Shown: positions 28,284 to 40,943, numbered from the stretch's first letter. The stretch is 42,058 bases of DNA from Ursidibacter arcticus (GCF_009761375.1 NZ_LEKM01000140.1:1-42058); one strand, 5' to 3'. A program made the numbers and translations. The notes: generated by a model not told the origin, from the sequence alone.

Positions 28284-28318
28284 AAAGCCCTGCAACAACA
28301 GGGCTTTAAGCTATTTTT
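28284..28318. terminator. Convergent terminator between mukB and guaA
   Basis: AAAGCCCTG (28284-28292) and CAGGGCTTT (28299-28307) form a perfect 9-bp stem with a 6-base loop; a short T run follows (28314-28318). A second, looser inverted repeat, GGTGTAAT (28220-28227) with ATTACACC (28253-28260), precedes it. Both lie between converging genes, so bidirectional termination is likely. Confidence 0.75.
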
Positions 28319-28353
28319 GAAATGGACTGAAATCAACTGAATAGCGGATTTTT

Positions 28354-29925
28354 TTATTCCCATTCGATTGTTGCAGGTGGTTTTCCTGAAACGTCATATA
28401 CTACACGGGAAATACCGTTTACTTCGTTGATGATGCGGTTTGAGATTTTACCAAGTAAATCGTATGGTAAATGAGCCCAATGTGCAGTCATAAAGTCGAT
28501 GGTTTCTACGGCACGCAGTGAGACAACCCAATCATATTTTCTACCATCACCCATTACGCCTACTGATTTCACTGGTAGGAATACGGTGAAGGCTTGGCTA
28601 ACTTTATAGTACCAATCGGATTTATATAGTTCTTCAATAAAAATTGCATCAGCTTTGCGTAATAAATCGCAATACTCTTTTTTCACTTCGCCTAATACAC
28701 GTACGCCTAAACCTGGGCCTGGGAATGGGTGGCGATTTAACATATCAGCAGGTAAACCGAGGGCGATACCAATTTTGCGTACTTCATCTTTAAATAGTTC
28801 GCGTAGCGGTTCAACTAAGCCAAGTTTCATATAATCAGGTAATCCACCTACATTATGATGTGATTTAATAACGTGTGCTTTACCTGTTTTACTTGCCGCA
28901 GATTCAATAACATCTGGATAAATTGTACCTTGAGCTAACCATTTTACATTGGTGAGTTTTTTCGATTCATCATCAAAGACATCAACGAATACTTTACCGA
29001 TAATTTTACGTTTTGCTTCAGGATCACTTACACCTTTTAGCGCATCTAAGAAACGATCTTCCGCATCAACACGAATAATATTTAAACCGAATTTATCGCC
29101 AAACATATCCATTACTTGATCAGCTTCGTTTAAACGAAGTAAACCATTATCTACGAATACGCAGTGTAAGTTTTTACCAACAGCACGATGTAGGAGCAGA
29201 GCCGTAACAGAAGAATCCACACCACCAGATAAGCCTAAAATAACTTCATCATCGCCTACTTGTGCTTTAATACGAGCAACAGCATCTTCAATGATATTTT
29301 CTGCTGTCCAGCGTGTTTCGCAACCACAGATACCAACAACGAAGTTTTTGATTAGCTCTAAACCACTTTTGGTATGGGTTACTTCTGGGTGGAATTGTAC
29401 GCCATAGAAACGGCGGCTTTCGTCCGACATTGCAGCAATAGGGCAGGTTGGGGTAACACCTGTGATTTGGAAGTTTTCAGGCAAACGGGTAACTTTATCA
29501 CCGTGGCTCATCCATACGTCAAGTTTTGGTGTAGAAGCGGTCAGATCATCATTTAATTTTGCAAATAAGCTGTCTGTTGCTTTTAATTCCACTGAAGCAT
29601 AACCAAATTCACGATGATCAGATGTTTCAGTTAAACCGCCTAATTGCATTGCCATTGTTTGCATTCCGTAGCAGATACCAAGCACAGGAACGCCAGCGTT
29701 GAACACATATTCAGGTGCTCGCGGGCTATTTTCTTCTGTGGTACTTTCAGGGCCACCTGAAAGAATAATCCCTGTTGGGCTAAATTCACGGATTTGTTCT
29801 TCCGTCACGTCCCAAGCCCAAAGTTCAGAATATACGCCAATATCACGAATACGACGTGCGATAAGTTGAGTATATTGTGAACCGAAGTCCAAAATTAAGA
29901 TTTTGTGTTTATGAATGTTTGTCAT
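28354..29925 (-). CDS. guaA: GMP synthase (glutamine-hydrolysing)
   Basis: GuaA converts XMP to GMP using ATP and glutamine. The 523-residue protein has the class I amidotransferase domain (catalytic C85 in GICYGMQ, H179 and E181 in QFHPE), the ATP-pyrophosphatase P-loop LSGGVDSS (232-239) and the C-terminal dimerisation domain ending PPATIEWE. Length and ending match the family. It is the last gene of the minus-strand series guaB, DUF1919-type, EamA, guaA. The 44-base gap to the EamA gene leaves little room for a separate promoter, so it may be read with that gene. Confidence 0.98.
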   Translation of the reverse strand: MTNIHKHKILILDFGSQYTQLIARRIRDIGVYSELWAWDVTEEQIREFSPTGIILSGGPESTTEENSPRAPEYVFNAGVPVLGICYGMQTMAMQLGGLTETSDHREFGYASVELKATDSLFAKLNDDLTASTPKLDVWMSHGDKVTRLPENFQITGVTPTCPIAAMSDESRRFYGVQFHPEVTHTKSGLELIKNFVVGICGCETRWTAENIIEDAVARIKAQVGDDEVILGLSGGVDSSVTALLLHRAVGKNLHCVFVDNGLLRLNEADQVMDMFGDKFGLNIIRVDAEDRFLDALKGVSDPEAKRKIIGKVFVDVFDDESKKLTNVKWLAQGTIYPDVIESAASKTGKAHVIKSHHNVGGLPDYMKLGLVEPLRELFKDEVRKIGIALGLPADMLNRHPFPGPGLGVRVLGEVKKEYCDLLRKADAIFIEELYKSDWYYKVSQAFTVFLPVKSVGVMGDGRKYDWVVSLRAVETIDFMTAHWAHLPYDLLGKISNRIINEVNGISRVVYDVSGKPPATIEWE

Positions 29926-29969
29926 TGTTTTTTCTCTGTGATGTAAATAGATTGAAATAAAATAATTAA

Positions 29970-30845
29970 CTAATCGGCTTTACTCTTGAGTGAGCCTAAA
30001 TAAATTGCAAAAAGGGTGAGTATAGCCCCACACCATTGCAATGAACTAATTTGTTTTTCTAACAGCGTACTATCAATCACTAACGCTGCAACAGGTTCGC
30101 TGAGTAATAATAAACCTGTTAAACTTAAGCTAAGTTTAGGGATTGAGTAGGCAATTAGCCCCCAAGCAATACATTGCATTACTACTCCGTATATTAAGAC
30201 CAGCCCAATGTCAGATACGGTTTTGGGATATAAGGTATCACTATTAAAATAGAGTGATGGAAGTATTAGCACAAATGCACCACTTAAACTGATTAACCAC
30301 ATCATTGGGAAAATCGAGATAGTTTCTTCTTTATGAGCTTGTCTAATGGTTGCCATTGAGCCTGCTAGGCAAGCCCCTGATAATAAGCCAATAAAAATAC
30401 CGTAAGCACCATCAATATTATGGGTTAATTCAGGGCTTGCTATAAGTATTACGCCAACAACTGCAATAAATAAGCTCAATAATTGTAATTTTGTTTGTTT
30501 TTCATTGAAGAAAATCCAAGCAATTCCTGCTAGGAAAAATACCTGCAAGCTATTTAATAATGTTGAAATACCAGGGCCAACAGCATAAATGCTTTCGTGC
30601 CAAAATGCTAAATCAAACGCAAGCAATATACCCGAAAATACAGCCCACATAATTGCTTTGGGGTTTTTAGGTAAATGCTTACGATAAATCTTCATCAGTA
30701 CCCAGAAAATCCCCGTTGCAATAAGTAATCGCCAAAAGGCAATGGCATAAGCACCAACAGGCACAAATTTAACAATAAGGCTTCCAAGCCCAAATAATAT
30801 ACAACCAATAATCAATAAGACGGCTGATTGGTTATGGTTTTTCAT
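29970..30845 (-). CDS. EamA/DMT-family permease
   Basis: A 291-residue membrane protein with ten predicted hydrophobic helices arranged as two EamA repeats (about 8-140 and 150-285). Recognisable parts are [19 protein letters not shown] in the first repeat and [20 protein letters not shown] in the second. Family members export or import amino acids, nucleosides or other metabolites; the substrate cannot be predicted. It has a good ribosome binding site in the minus sense (TAGGAG). Its place just upstream of guaA suggests shared transcription, but a purine-related role would be speculation. Confidence 0.88.
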   Translation of the reverse strand: MKNHNQSAVLLIIGCILFGLGSLIVKFVPVGAYAIAFWRLLIATGIFWVLMKIYRKHLPKNPKAIMWAVFSGILLAFDLAFWHESIYAVGPGISTLLNSLQVFFLAGIAWIFFNEKQTKLQLLSLFIAVVGVILIASPELTHNIDGAYGIFIGLLSGACLAGSMATIRQAHKEETISIFPMMWLISLSGAFVLILPSLYFNSDTLYPKTVSDIGLVLIYGVVMQCIAWGLIAYSIPKLSLSLTGLLLLSEPVAALVIDSTLLEKQISSLQWCGAILTLFAIYLGSLKSKAD

Positions 30846-30899
30846 TGATGTGTACTCCTATAATACATATAAAGAGAACTGCAAAAAATTTTAGTTATC

Positions 30900-31520
30900 C
30901 TACCGCTTGTTAAACCATTCAACATAATCAAACTGATCGTAATAACGTTTGCCGTTTAAACCTGTGTATTCAAATAAATCTCCCACCTGTGTTTGTTGCT
31001 CAAAGCCTTTGATATAAAAGGCACTTTGTAACTCTGGGTAAGGTTTGTGAGTAAAAACGATTTTGTGTTTAAAAGGTAAATTATCAAATTCGACTAAGTC
31101 TTGATAAGTACAACCATCACGCTCGGTCATTATAATGAATAATTGTGCTAAATTCATTCGTTGCGTGCGTTGTTGCCATTTATTTTTTGCTTCATCAGCA
31201 GAACTATAATGCATAAAATGGATAGTGAGATCATCTAATTTCGCAACAGGGTAACGCTTTTCTGTTTCAATAAAGATTAAAGATTGCTGTTGATAATATT
31301 CAATATTTTTGAGATAGCGAATAAAGTCCGTTGGGGTAAGAAATAAATTCACAAAAGGCGAATTAAAACGCAGGTTTAGATCGTGCAATATAAACGCTCC
31401 TGTGCAATTACTGGATATGACAGTAAAGTCGCGGTTTAATAGGCGTTTTTGGTTGCGATAATTCACAATCTTTCTGATATAACTATTTAATTTATCTGTA
31501 ACTCGTTTTATTTGTCGCAT
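30900..31520 (-). CDS. DUF1919-family protein
   Basis: A 206-residue cytoplasmic-looking protein. FTVISSNCTGAFILHDLNLR, then FNSPFVNLFLTPTDFIRYLK, is characteristic of the DUF1919 family, which is often found near exopolysaccharide or lipooligosaccharide genes. No signal peptide or membrane segment is seen. The function is unknown; a role in glycan assembly is suggested only by the family's usual neighbours, and no glycosyltransferase is adjacent here. An exact inverse uptake core (30902-30910) overlaps the stop end of the gene. It lies between guaB and the EamA gene. Confidence 0.8.
   Translation of the reverse strand: MRQIKRVTDKLNSYIRKIVNYRNQKRLLNRDFTVISSNCTGAFILHDLNLRFNSPFVNLFLTPTDFIRYLKNIEYYQQQSLIFIETEKRYPVAKLDDLTIHFMHYSSADEAKNKWQQRTQRMNLAQLFIIMTERDGCTYQDLVEFDNLPFKHKIVFTHKPYPELQSAFYIKGFEQQTQVGDLFEYTGLNGKRYYDQFDYVEWFNKR
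30902..30910 (-). repeat. DNA uptake signal core at the end of the DUF1919 gene
   Basis: Exact ACCGCTTGT on the plus strand (ACAAGCGGT on the minus strand), within the last codons of the gene. Confidence 0.75.
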
Positions 31521-31606
31521 TTTATTTCCAATATAAGCGGTAAGATTTGCTAATTTTTTTGCATATATTAAAAGCCTGAGAACATTTCTATCTCTTGTAT
31601 AGATAT

Positions 31607-31639
31607 AAAAAAACTTCCCCTACATAAAATAGGGGAAGT
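31607..31639 (-). terminator. Intrinsic terminator of guaB
   Basis: ACTTCCCCT (31613-31621) and AGGGGAAGT (31631-31639) form a perfect 9-bp stem with a 9-base loop. Seven A (31607-31613) on its left become the U run in the minus-strand transcript. It lies 16 bases past the guaB stop and should separate guaB from the DUF1919 gene. Confidence 0.88.
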
Positions 31640-31654
31640 ATTTGTTAAGAGTAA

Positions 31655-33130
<1,476 letters not shown>

Positions 33131-33205
33131 TTAAATAGAGATTTTAAAATTAAACTGGAAAAATTGCGGGCGGATTATACAGAGGTTAGCGTAATTTGTA
33201 AATTT

Positions 33206-33214
33206 ACAAGCGGT
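33206..33214 (+). repeat. DNA uptake signal core between guaB and hisC
   Basis: Exact ACAAGCGGT followed by T-rich sequence, in the 244-base divergent intergenic region that should also hold the guaB and hisC promoters. No recognised purine operator or riboswitch was seen there. Confidence 0.75.
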
Positions 33215-33362
33215 GAGTTTTTTATGAATTTTTGCATAAATTTTAATGGGTTGATAAGACTTTAGAATGTTCGTGTAATAATATATCTAAGATTCATTGC
33301 TTAATATAGCAATATTTTGTTATATAATAGTTAAATCAATAATTCTTATAATAAGGACCTAT

Positions 33363-34457
33363 ATGCAATTTATCAACATCGCCAATGAAGGCGTTAAAAA
33401 TTTATCTCCGTACCAAGCTGGAAAACCGATTGAAGAACTAGAACGTGAGCTTGGTATTTCTAATATTATTAAATTAGCGTCAAACGAAAACCCATTCGGC
33501 TTCCCAGAAAGTGCCAAGCAGGCAATTCAAGCACAATTAGCAGATTTAACTCGCTATCCTGATGCAAATGGCTATTACCTTAAAGACGTCATTGCAAAAA
33601 AATTTGGTGTTGAACTAAATCAAATTACCTTAGGGAATGGCTCAAATGACTTGTTAGAGTTAATCGCACATACTTTTGCGACAGAGCAAGATGAAATTAT
33701 CTTTTCACAATATGCGTTTATTGTTTATCCGTTAGTTGCTCAAGCGATCAACGCAAGATCAGTTGTGATCCCTGCTAAAGATTATGGACACGATTTAGAT
33801 GCCTTTGTTGCGGCTATTACGCCTAAAACAAAATTGATTTATGTGGCAAATCCTAATAATCCTACGGGGACATTTTTAACACATCAACAAATTGCAGAAT
33901 TTTTAGCAAAAGTACCCGAAAATGTGATTGTTGTCCTTGATGAAGCCTACACAGAATTTACACACCCAGATGAGCGGGTAGATTCATTCAAACTTTTACA
34001 ACAACATTCAAATTTAGTAATTTGTCGTACTTTATCCAAGGCTTATGGTTTAGCTGGGTTACGCATTGGTTATGCAGTCTCAAATAATGAAATTGCAGAC
34101 TTATTTAATCGTGTTCGCCAACCGTTTAACTGTAATAGTTTAGCGTTGGCAGCAGCGATTGCGGTAATGCAAGATGATGCGTTTGTGGCACAAGTAGCGG
34201 AAAATAACCGTATTGAAATGGCTCGCTATGAACAATTTTTCCAACAAAATGGTTTGGAATATATTCGTTCTAAAGGTAATTTTATTACGGTTGATCTGAA
34301 ACAACCAGCAGCCCCTATTTATGAGAAATTACTTCATCAAGGTGTCATCGTACGCCCTATTGCTGGGTACGGAATGCCAAATCATTTACGTATTAGCATT
34401 GGTTTACCTGAAGAGAATGATCGTTTCTTTGATGCACTTCTCAAGGTATTAAACTAA
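33363..34457 (+). CDS. hisC: Histidinol-phosphate aminotransferase
   Basis: HisC converts imidazole acetol-phosphate and glutamate to histidinol-phosphate and 2-oxoglutarate in histidine biosynthesis. The 364-residue class II PLP enzyme has LASNENPFG near the N-terminus, ANPNNPTGT (163-171), VLDEAYTEF (191-199) and the Schiff-base K226 in TLSKAYGLAGLRIGY. I start it at ATG 33363 with AAGGA upstream, since the 22 residues added by TTG 33297 are not family-like. It resembles the HisC2 type, which in Pasteurellaceae may lie outside the his operon. aroA follows after a double uptake-signal hairpin. Aromatic aminotransferase activity is possible given the aroA neighbour. Confidence 0.94.
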   Translation: MQFINIANEGVKNLSPYQAGKPIEELERELGISNIIKLASNENPFGFPESAKQAIQAQLADLTRYPDANGYYLKDVIAKKFGVELNQITLGNGSNDLLELIAHTFATEQDEIIFSQYAFIVYPLVAQAINARSVVIPAKDYGHDLDAFVAAITPKTKLIYVANPNNPTGTFLTHQQIAEFLAKVPENVIVVLDEAYTEFTHPDERVDSFKLLQQHSNLVICRTLSKAYGLAGLRIGYAVSNNEIADLFNRVRQPFNCNSLALAAAIAVMQDDAFVAQVAENNRIEMARYEQFFQQNGLEYIRSKGNFITVDLKQPAAPIYEKLLHQGVIVRPIAGYGMPNHLRISIGLPEENDRFFDALLKVLN

Positions 34458-34460
34458 TTA

Positions 34461-34516
34461 ACAAGCGGTAAGATTGCCACTCTTTTTTGCAAATTTTTGT
34501 ACGAATCTTACCGCTT
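34461..34516 (+). terminator. Paired uptake-signal hairpin between hisC and aroA
   Basis: AAGCGGTAAGATT (34463-34475) pairs perfectly with AATCTTACCGCTT (34504-34516) around a 28-base loop containing T-rich sequence. The left arm holds an exact uptake core (34461-34469). No T run follows the right arm, so termination is possible but uncertain. Confidence 0.6.
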
Positions 34517-34545
34517 ACCAAATCAATTTATCACTCGGAATTTCT

Positions 34546-35844
34546 ATGCAAACATTAACATTAAACCCAATCAGTCGGGTGGAAGGCGAAATCAATTTGC
34601 CTGGTTCAAAAAGTTTATCTAATCGAGCCTTATTATTAGCAGCTCTTGCTGAAGGCACAACAAAAGTCACTAATTTATTAGATAGTGATGATATTCGTCA
34701 TATGCTCAATGCGTTAAAACAACTTGGTGTAAATTACCAACTTTCAGATGATAAAACTATTTGTGAAGTGACAGGTGTTGGTGGTGCATTTGAGTGGCAA
34801 AATGGGTTAGCTTTATTTTTAGGCAATGCAGGCACTGCAATGCGTCCATTAACCGCAGCACTTTGTTTAAAAGGCAAAAATGAAAGTGAAGTGATTTTAA
34901 CGGGCGAACCAAGAATGAAAGAACGTCCAATTTTGCACCTAGTTGATGCGTTACGTCAGCTTGGGGCGAATATCACTTATTTAGAAAATGAAGGATATCC
35001 GCCAATCGCTATTCGTAATACAGGATTAAAAGGCAATTACGTTAAAATAGATGGTTCAATTTCATCACAATTTTTAACTGCATTGCTAATGGCAGCACCT
35101 TTAGCCGAAAATGATATGACGATTGAGATTATTGGTGATCTGGTTTCAAAACCTTATATTGATATTACTTTAGCGATGATGCGTGATTTTGGCGTGACAG
35201 TGTCTCATCAAAACTATCAATTATTTTCAGTCAAAGGTCAGCAAAAATATCATTCCCCACAGCAATATTTAGTGGAGGGCGATGCGTCTTCGGCATCTTA
35301 TTTTTTAGCTACTGGAGCGATTAAGGGTAAGGTAAAAGTAACAGGAATTGGTAAAAATTCTATTCAAGGTGACCGCTTGTTTGCTGATGTGCTTGAAAAA
35401 ATGGGGGCGAAAATTACTTGGGGTGATGATTTTATCCAAGCTGAACAAGGTGATCTAAAAGGCATTGATATGGATATGAACCATATTCCCGATGCGGCAA
35501 TGACAATCGCAACTACAGCATTATTTGCTCAAGGCGAAACGGTTATTCGTAATATTTATAACTGGCGTGTTAAAGAAACAGATAGACTAACCGCAATGGC
35601 AACAGAACTACGCAAAGTGGGTGCAGAAGTGGAAGAAGGCGAAGATTTTATTCGCATTCAACCTCTTGCATTAGCGGATTTTAAACACGCAGAAATTGAA
35701 ACTTATAATGATCATAGAATGGCAATGTGCTTTGCATTGATTGCATTATCCAATACACCAGTTACTATTTTAGATCCGAAATGTACCGCTAAAACTTTCC
35801 CTACTTTCTTTGAGGAATTTGAGAAAGTCAGCGTTATTGCATAG
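34546..35844 (+). CDS. aroA: EPSP synthase (3-phosphoshikimate 1-carboxyvinyltransferase)
   Basis: AroA joins shikimate-3-phosphate and phosphoenolpyruvate in the sixth step of the shikimate pathway. The 432-residue protein shows [37 protein letters not shown], the [10 protein letters not shown] stretch, [20 protein letters not shown], and the C-terminal [15 protein letters not shown]. Residue patterns are those of the glyphosate-sensitive class I enzymes. ATG 34546 ([12 protein letters not shown]) is chosen over the upstream reading from 34474, which runs through the hairpin. An inverse uptake core is inside the gene (35372-35380). Confidence 0.97.
   Translation: MQTLTLNPISRVEGEINLPGSKSLSNRALLLAALAEGTTKVTNLLDSDDIRHMLNALKQLGVNYQLSDDKTICEVTGVGGAFEWQNGLALFLGNAGTAMRPLTAALCLKGKNESEVILTGEPRMKERPILHLVDALRQLGANITYLENEGYPPIAIRNTGLKGNYVKIDGSISSQFLTALLMAAPLAENDMTIEIIGDLVSKPYIDITLAMMRDFGVTVSHQNYQLFSVKGQQKYHSPQQYLVEGDASSASYFLATGAIKGKVKVTGIGKNSIQGDRLFADVLEKMGAKITWGDDFIQAEQGDLKGIDMDMNHIPDAAMTIATTALFAQGETVIRNIYNWRVKETDRLTAMATELRKVGAEVEEGEDFIRIQPLALADFKHAEIETYNDHRMAMCFALIALSNTPVTILDPKCTAKTFPTFFEEFEKVSVIA
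35372..35380 (-). repeat. DNA uptake signal core inside aroA
   Basis: Exact ACCGCTTGT on the plus strand, in the aroA coding sequence. Confidence 0.75.
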
Positions 35845-36017
35845 TTCTGCTTTTCTCTTATTTTAGAATATTAGGTGGGTTTTAAGCCCACTTAATAATT
35901 TTGACTTCTCAATTTTTTCTAAATGATTTTTCAAATTTGCGATCTGCTTCAAATTTTAAACTGTAAGAGTATGATAGTATTCAACACAGTTAAATGTCAT
36001 ACAGCAAGGAGCTTATT

Positions 36018-36443
36018 ATGTACAAACATATTTTGGTTGCCGTTGATCTTTCTGAAGAAAGTCTTGTATTACTTCGTAAAGGTGCAAAACTCGCAGAAAA
36101 ATGTGGTGCTAAACTGTCGTTAATTCACGTGGACGTGAATTTCTCAGACCTTTACACAGGCTTAATTGATATCAATATGTCATCAGTGCAAGACTCTGTA
36201 TCAGAAGAAACACTCAAAGCCTTAGAAGAATTAGCACACAAAGTCGAATATCCTGTAACAGAGCGTTTAAATGGTAGCGGAGATTTCAGTCAGGTATTGG
36301 AAGATGCCGTAGAAAAATATAATGTTGATCTCCTTGTTACGGGACACCATCAAGACTTTTGGAGTAAATTTATGTCTTCAACTCGTCAGGTGATGAATAA
36401 TGTATCCGTAGATATGTTAGTTGTGCCATTGGCAAGTGAGTAA
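36018..36443 (+). CDS. uspA: Universal stress protein A
   Basis: A 141-residue cytoplasmic protein closely matching E. coli Usp[36 protein letters not shown], and [15 protein letters not shown]. It lacks the G-2x-G-9x-G(S/T) ATP-binding loop of the other Usp branch, as UspA does. I use ATG 36018, with AAGGAG six to eight bases upstream; the in-frame ATG at 35994 would add eight residues and has a worse site. It precedes alaS. The order uspA-alaS-csrA-galU is, from recall, like that in H. influenzae. Confidence 0.94.
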   Translation: MYKHILVAVDLSEESLVLLRKGAKLAEKCGAKLSLIHVDVNFSDLYTGLIDINMSSVQDSVSEETLKALEELAHKVEYPVTERLNGSGDFSQVLEDAVEKYNVDLLVTGHHQDFWSKFMSSTRQVMNNVSVDMLVVPLASE

Positions 36444-36450
36444 TAAAATT

Positions 36451-36495
36451 TAACCGCTTGTGATAAAGACAAGCGGTTAGTTTTGATAAATTTTT
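36451..36495 (+). terminator. Paired uptake-signal terminator after uspA
   Basis: TAACCGCTTGT (36451-36461) and ACAAGCGGTTA (36469-36479) form a perfect 11-bp stem with a 7-base loop, followed by GTTTTGATAAATTTTTT. Each arm is an exact uptake core, in opposite orientation. This is the clearest example here of uptake sequences forming a terminator. Confidence 0.88.
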
Positions 36496-36603
36496 TACTT
36501 CTGTGTCGATAACCTAGCACAGTATCTAAAAAAATGTGTAGAATAGGCAGGTTACTGTTAGAAACAGAATTTTATACAATTTTTTATATATTAGAGTATT
36601 GAA

Positions 36604-39228
36604 ATGAAAACGACTTCAGAGATTAGACAATCCTTCTTAGAATTTTTCCAAAGTAAAGGACATACTATTGTACCAAGCAGTTCGCTTGTTCCCGAAAACG
36701 ATCCAACATTATTATTTACTAATGCTGGAATGAACCAGTTCAAAGATGTATTCCTAGGTTTAGATAAACGTAGTTATAGTCGAGCGACTAGCTCGCAACG
36801 TTGTGTGCGTGCAGGTGGTAAACATAATGATTTAGAGAACGTAGGCTATACCGCTCGTCATCATACTTTTTTTGAAATGCTAGGTAACTTTAGCTTTGGT
36901 GATTATTTTAAACAGGATGCGATTGCATTTGCTTGGGAATATTTAACATCACCACAATGGCTTGGCTTACCAAAAGAAAAGTTATGGGTAACCGTATATG
37001 AAACCGATGATGAAGCCTACGATATTTGGAACAAAGAAATCGGTGTGCCAGCAGAACGTATTGTTCGTATTGGCGATAACAAGGGTGCACCTTATGCATC
37101 GGATAATTTCTGGCAAATGGGTGATACTGGTCCTTGTGGACCTTGTACTGAAATTTTCTATGACCACGGCGATCATATTTGGGGAGGTCCACCAGGTTCA
37201 GCTGAAGAAGATGGCGATCGCTATATCGAAATTTGGAACGTAGTATTTATGCAATTTAACCGTCAGGCTGACGGCACAATGGAAAAATTACCAAAACCAT
37301 CGGTTGATACAGGAATGGGGTTAGAGCGTATTAGTGCTGTGTTACAACACGTAAACTCTAACTACGAAATTGATATTTTCCAAACGCTGATTAAAGAGAT
37401 TGCAACTTTATTAAATGTTCAAGATCTTGATAATAAATCATTACGTGTTATCGCAGATCATATCCGTTCTTGTGCTTATTTAATCGCTGATGGTGTTGTT
37501 CCATCAAATGAAGGTCGTGGCTATGTGCTTCGCCGTATTATTCGTCGAGCAGTGCGACACGGTAATATTCTAGGTGCAAAATCCGCTTTCTTTTATAAAC
37601 TAGTACCTACTTTAGCAAAAGCGATGGGGCAAGCAGGTGAAATCATTACGCAAAAACAAGCACATATTGAGAAAGCCTTAAAAGCAGAAGAAGAACAGTT
37701 TGCTCGTACTTTAGAACGTGGTTTAACGTTGCTAGAAGATGCTTTAGCGAAAGTACAAAATAACCAACTGTCAGGCGAGGTTGCTTTCAAACTTTATGAT
37801 ACCTACGGTTTCCCATTGGATTTAACCGCTGATGTTTGTCGTGAACGTGATATTACTATTGATGAAGCTGGATTTGAAAAAGAAATGCAGGCTCAGCGTG
37901 CAAGGGCACAAGCAAGTAGTAATTTTGGTACAGACTATAATAATGTAATTAAGGTTGATGGCTCGACTATTTTTAAAGGTTATGACGTCACAGAAACAGA
38001 TGCAACAGTTGTTGGCTTATTCAGTAATGGTAAAGCCGTAGAGCGTATTGATTCTGGCGAAAATGCAGTGATTATTTTAGATCAAACCGCATTTTATGGT
38101 GAATCGGGTGGGCAAGTTGGCGATAGCGGTCAGATTTCATCAGAAACTTGCAATTTTGATGTTAAAGATACGCAGAAATATGGACAGGTATTTGGACATA
38201 TTGGTCAATTAACGTCAGGTTCATTATCAATTGGTGATAAGGTTTCTGCTCAAGTAGAGACGACACGTCGTCACGCAATTACACTCAACCATAGTGCAAC
38301 TCACTTACTTCATTCAGCATTACGTCAAGTCTTGGGTGACCATGTTGCTCAAAAAGGCTCTTTGGTGTCAGAAAATACTTTACGTTTTGACTTTTCTCAG
38401 CCAGAAGCAATTGCTAAAACAGATTTAGAAGAGATTGAACGTATCATTAACCGCAAAATTCGTGAAAATAATACTGTAACTACTCAAGTAATGGACTTGG
38501 AAGCAGCTAAACAAAAAGGTGCAATGGCATTATTTGGCGAGAAATATGGTGATCAAGTTCGTGTTGTTGATATGGGCGAATTTTCTATTGAACTCTGTGG
38601 TGGTACACACGTTAAACAAACAGGCGATATAGGTTTATTCAAATTTATCTCTGAAGGTGCTGTGGCGGCAGGGGTTCGCCGTGTGGAAGCGGTTACAGGT
38701 GAAAATGCGATCGATTTATTACACCAACAGCAACAGATTTTGAACCAAAGTAGCGAATTGTTAAAAGCAGATAGCCATACTTTAGTAGAAAAAATCCAGC
38801 AATTACAAGAGAAGAGTAAGAAAGTTGAAAAAGAACTACAACAACTGAAAGAAAAACTTGCGTCTCAAGCAGGTGGTGAATTAGCCAAACAAGCTCAACA
38901 AATCAATGGCGTAAATGTTTTAGTTCAACAACTCGACAATGTAGATGCAAAAGCATTAAGAACAATGGTTGATGATTTAAAAAATCAATTAGGTTCAGCT
39001 GTCATTGCGTTTGTAACACATTCTGAAGGCAAGGTGAATTTAATTGTCGGAGTAACTAACAATTTAACCTCAAAAATTAATGCTGGGGAATTGGTTGGTT
39101 TAATGGCAAAAGAAGTTGGTGGTAAAGGGGGCGGTAGAGCCGATATGGCTATGGCTGGTGGTAGCCAACCTGAACATATCAATAATGCCTTAACTCTTGC
39201 TACAAACTGGATTCAAGCAAAACTTTAA
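36604..39228 (+). CDS. alaS: Alanyl-tRNA synthetase
   Basis: AlaS charges tRNA-Ala and clears mischarged Ser and Gly. The 874-residue protein has the class II aminoacylation core ([35 protein letters not shown]), the editing domain with zinc ligands H563, H567, C665 and H669 (HSATH, CGGTH), a coiled-coil stretch (about 715-760) and the C-Ala domain ending near [15 protein letters not shown]. Length matches E. coli (876). A short hairpin (39239-39262) separates it from csrA, in the same direction, as in many gammaproteobacteria. Confidence 0.98.
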   Translation: MKTTSEIRQSFLEFFQSKGHTIVPSSSLVPENDPTLLFTNAGMNQFKDVFLGLDKRSYSRATSSQRCVRAGGKHNDLENVGYTARHHTFFEMLGNFSFGDYFKQDAIAFAWEYLTSPQWLGLPKEKLWVTVYETDDEAYDIWNKEIGVPAERIVRIGDNKGAPYASDNFWQMGDTGPCGPCTEIFYDHGDHIWGGPPGSAEEDGDRYIEIWNVVFMQFNRQADGTMEKLPKPSVDTGMGLERISAVLQHVNSNYEIDIFQTLIKEIATLLNVQDLDNKSLRVIADHIRSCAYLIADGVVPSNEGRGYVLRRIIRRAVRHGNILGAKSAFFYKLVPTLAKAMGQAGEIITQKQAHIEKALKAEEEQFARTLERGLTLLEDALAKVQNNQLSGEVAFKLYDTYGFPLDLTADVCRERDITIDEAGFEKEMQAQRARAQASSNFGTDYNNVIKVDGSTIFKGYDVTETDATVVGLFSNGKAVERIDSGENAVIILDQTAFYGESGGQVGDSGQISSETCNFDVKDTQKYGQVFGHIGQLTSGSLSIGDKVSAQVETTRRHAITLNHSATHLLHSALRQVLGDHVAQKGSLVSENTLRFDFSQPEAIAKTDLEEIERIINRKIRENNTVTTQVMDLEAAKQKGAMALFGEKYGDQVRVVDMGEFSIELCGGTHVKQTGDIGLFKFISEGAVAAGVRRVEAVTGENAIDLLHQQQQILNQSSELLKADSHTLVEKIQQLQEKSKKVEKELQQLKEKLASQAGGELAKQAQQINGVNVLVQQLDNVDAKALRTMVDDLKNQLGSAVIAFVTHSEGKVNLIVGVTNNLTSKINAGELVGLMAKEVGGKGGGRADMAMAGGSQPEHINNALTLATNWIQAKL

Positions 39229-39238
39229 TAATAAAAAT

Positions 39239-39262
39239 GCAAGGTAAATGAAATTACCTTGC
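39239..39262 (+). other. Hairpin between alaS and csrA
   Basis: GCAAGGTAA (39239-39247) pairs perfectly with TTACCTTGC (39254-39262) around a 6-base loop. There is no T run, and csrA starts 25 bases further on, so it may be an RNA-processing or attenuation element in the csrA leader rather than a full terminator. The AAAAGGAGAT just before csrA includes a GGA, the trinucleotide CsrA binds, so autoregulation is plausible (inference). Confidence 0.5.
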
Positions 39263-39287
39263 TGATACAAATTAAAAGGAGATAGTT

Positions 39288-39479
39288 ATGCTGATCTTAA
39301 CGCGTAAAATAGGAGAAAGTTTATTAATTGGTGATGATGTTGAAATCACTGTATTAAGTGTTCGCGGTAGTCAAGTTAAATTAGGAGTTAAAGCACCTAA
39401 AGAAATTTCTGTTCACCGTGAAGAAATCTATCAGCGGATCAAAGCATTAGCAGAAGAAACTGCCGAAGATACGAAATAA
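39288..39479 (+). CDS. csrA: Carbon storage regulator CsrA
   Basis: CsrA is a dimeric RNA-binding protein that controls translation and stability of many mRNAs. The 63-residue protein begins [20 protein letters not shown] and contains the RNA-contacting [20 protein letters not shown] stretch, including the conserved R44 region. Length fits the family (E. coli 61). The ribosome binding site AAAAGGAGAT is strong and contains the GGA that CsrA itself can bind. It lies between alaS and manB, both co-directional. Confidence 0.97.
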   Translation: MLILTRKIGESLLIGDDVEITVLSVRGSQVKLGVKAPKEISVHREEIYQRIKALAEETAEDTK

Positions 39480-39520
39480 CGTATTATATAAAACTCATAT
39501 TTTCATATAAGGAAATCATT

Positions 39521-40885
39521 ATGGAAAAATTAACTTGCTTTAAAGCCTATGACATTCGAGGACAATTAGGTAGTGAACTCAATGTTGATATTGCTTATCG
39601 TATTGGTCGTGCATTTGGTCAATTTTTAAAACCAAAGAATATTGTTGTAGGTGGCGATGTTCGTTTAACCAGTAATGAGCTCAAAAGTGCCGTAACGAAT
39701 GGTCTATTAGACTCAGGTGTTGATGTCATTGATTTAGGACAAACAGGTACAGAAGAAGTTTATTTTGCTACATCATTTTTAAAAGCAGATGGTGGGATTG
39801 AAGTCACCGCAAGTCACAACCCAATGGATTATAATGGAATGAAATTGGTTCGTGCTGGTTCTCGCCCTATTAGTGCCGAAAGTGGCTTAGCGGATATCCA
39901 ACGTCTTGCTGAAGAAAATAATTTTCCACCAGTGACTCAACGTGGTACTTATACACAAAAAAGCGTTTTAGGTGAATATGTAGAACATTTGCTCTCTTAT
40001 ATTGATATTAAAAAACTTACACCGAAAACATTAGTTATCAATTCAGGTAATGGTGCTGCAGGTAAGGTTATTGATGCAATTGAATCACAATTCAAGGCAA
40101 ATAATGTTCCTGTTAAATTTATCAAAGTACACAATAATCCAGATGGTAACTTCCCAAATGGAATTCCTAATCCGATTTTACACGAAAATCGACAAGACTC
40201 TATTGATGCAGTCTTAGAGAATAAAGCAGATATGGGTGTTGCTTTTGATGGTGATTTTGACCGCTGTTTCTTATTTGATGAAAAAGCAGGCTTTATTGAA
40301 GGTTATTATGTGGTAGGGTTACTTTCTCAAGCGTTCTTACAAAAAAATCCAGGGGCTAAGATTATTTATGATCCTCGCCTAATTTGGAATACAGAAGAGC
40401 TTGTAAAAGAAAGTGGTGGTGAAGCAGTAATGTCTAAATCAGGCCACTCATTCATTAAAGAGAAAATGCGTGAAGTTGATGCTATTTACGGTGGAGAGAT
40501 GAGTGCTCATCACTATTTCCGCGATTTCTTCTATTGCGATAGTGGTATGATTCCTTGGTTATTAACCTTAGAATTACTTTGTACCACAGGAAAAACTTTA
40601 AGTGAATTAGTCGGCGAACGCTTAGATAAATACCCATCACCAGGTGAAATCAACAGTAAATTAGCTGATGCTAAAGTCGCAATTGAACGTGTATTAAATG
40701 CTTATAAAGAAAATGCAAAATCTGTCGAAACACTAGATGGAATTAGTGTAGAATTTGAAAACTGGCGTTTTAATTTAAGAAGCTCAAATACTGAGCCAGT
40801 TGTTCGCCTAAACCTTGAAACAAAAGGTGATAAAGCATTGATGCAACAAAAAACAGATGAAGTATTAGCATTACTTCGTCAATAG
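39521..40885 (+). CDS. manB: Phosphomannomutase ManB/CpsG
   Basis: An alpha-D-phosphohexomutase that interconverts mannose-6-P and mannose-1-P (some relatives also act on glucose-P). The 454-residue protein has [11 protein letters not shown], the phosphoserine loop TASHNP (S98), the metal loop DGDFDR (D243, D245, D247), the sugar-binding [13 protein letters not shown] and the phosphate-binding RSSNTEP. Length fits E. coli CpsG (456). Together with galU next to it, it supplies nucleotide-sugar precursors for surface polysaccharide; the mannose-1-P guanylyltransferase is not in the window. PGM versus PMM specificity cannot be settled by eye. Confidence 0.92.
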   Translation: MEKLTCFKAYDIRGQLGSELNVDIAYRIGRAFGQFLKPKNIVVGGDVRLTSNELKSAVTNGLLDSGVDVIDLGQTGTEEVYFATSFLKADGGIEVTASHNPMDYNGMKLVRAGSRPISAESGLADIQRLAEENNFPPVTQRGTYTQKSVLGEYVEHLLSYIDIKKLTPKTLVINSGNGAAGKVIDAIESQFKANNVPVKFIKVHNNPDGNFPNGIPNPILHENRQDSIDAVLENKADMGVAFDGDFDRCFLFDEKAGFIEGYYVVGLLSQAFLQKNPGAKIIYDPRLIWNTEELVKESGGEAVMSKSGHSFIKEKMREVDAIYGGEMSAHHYFRDFFYCDSGMIPWLLTLELLCTTGKTLSELVGERLDKYPSPGEINSKLADAKVAIERVLNAYKENAKSVETLDGISVEFENWRFNLRSSNTEPVVRLNLETKGDKALMQQKTDEVLALLRQ

Positions 40886-40907
40886 TTGCAAAATTTTTTA
40901 ACCAAGA

Positions 40908-40943
40908 AACCGCTTACGTTGGTAGGCGGTTGATTATTTTTTT
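40908..40943 (+). terminator. Hairpin between manB and galU
   Basis: AACCGCTTA (40908-40916) pairs with TAGGCGGTT (40923-40931) around a 6-base loop, with one G-U pair. T-rich sequence (ATTATTTTTTTATT) follows. It is a degenerate form of the paired uptake-signal terminator; neither arm has an exact core. galU starts 17 bases later. Confidence 0.7.

Noticed and set aside
35923-36123. 66-residue frame before and overlapping uspA
   Set aside because: Runs out of frame into uspA with no ribosome binding site or similarity.
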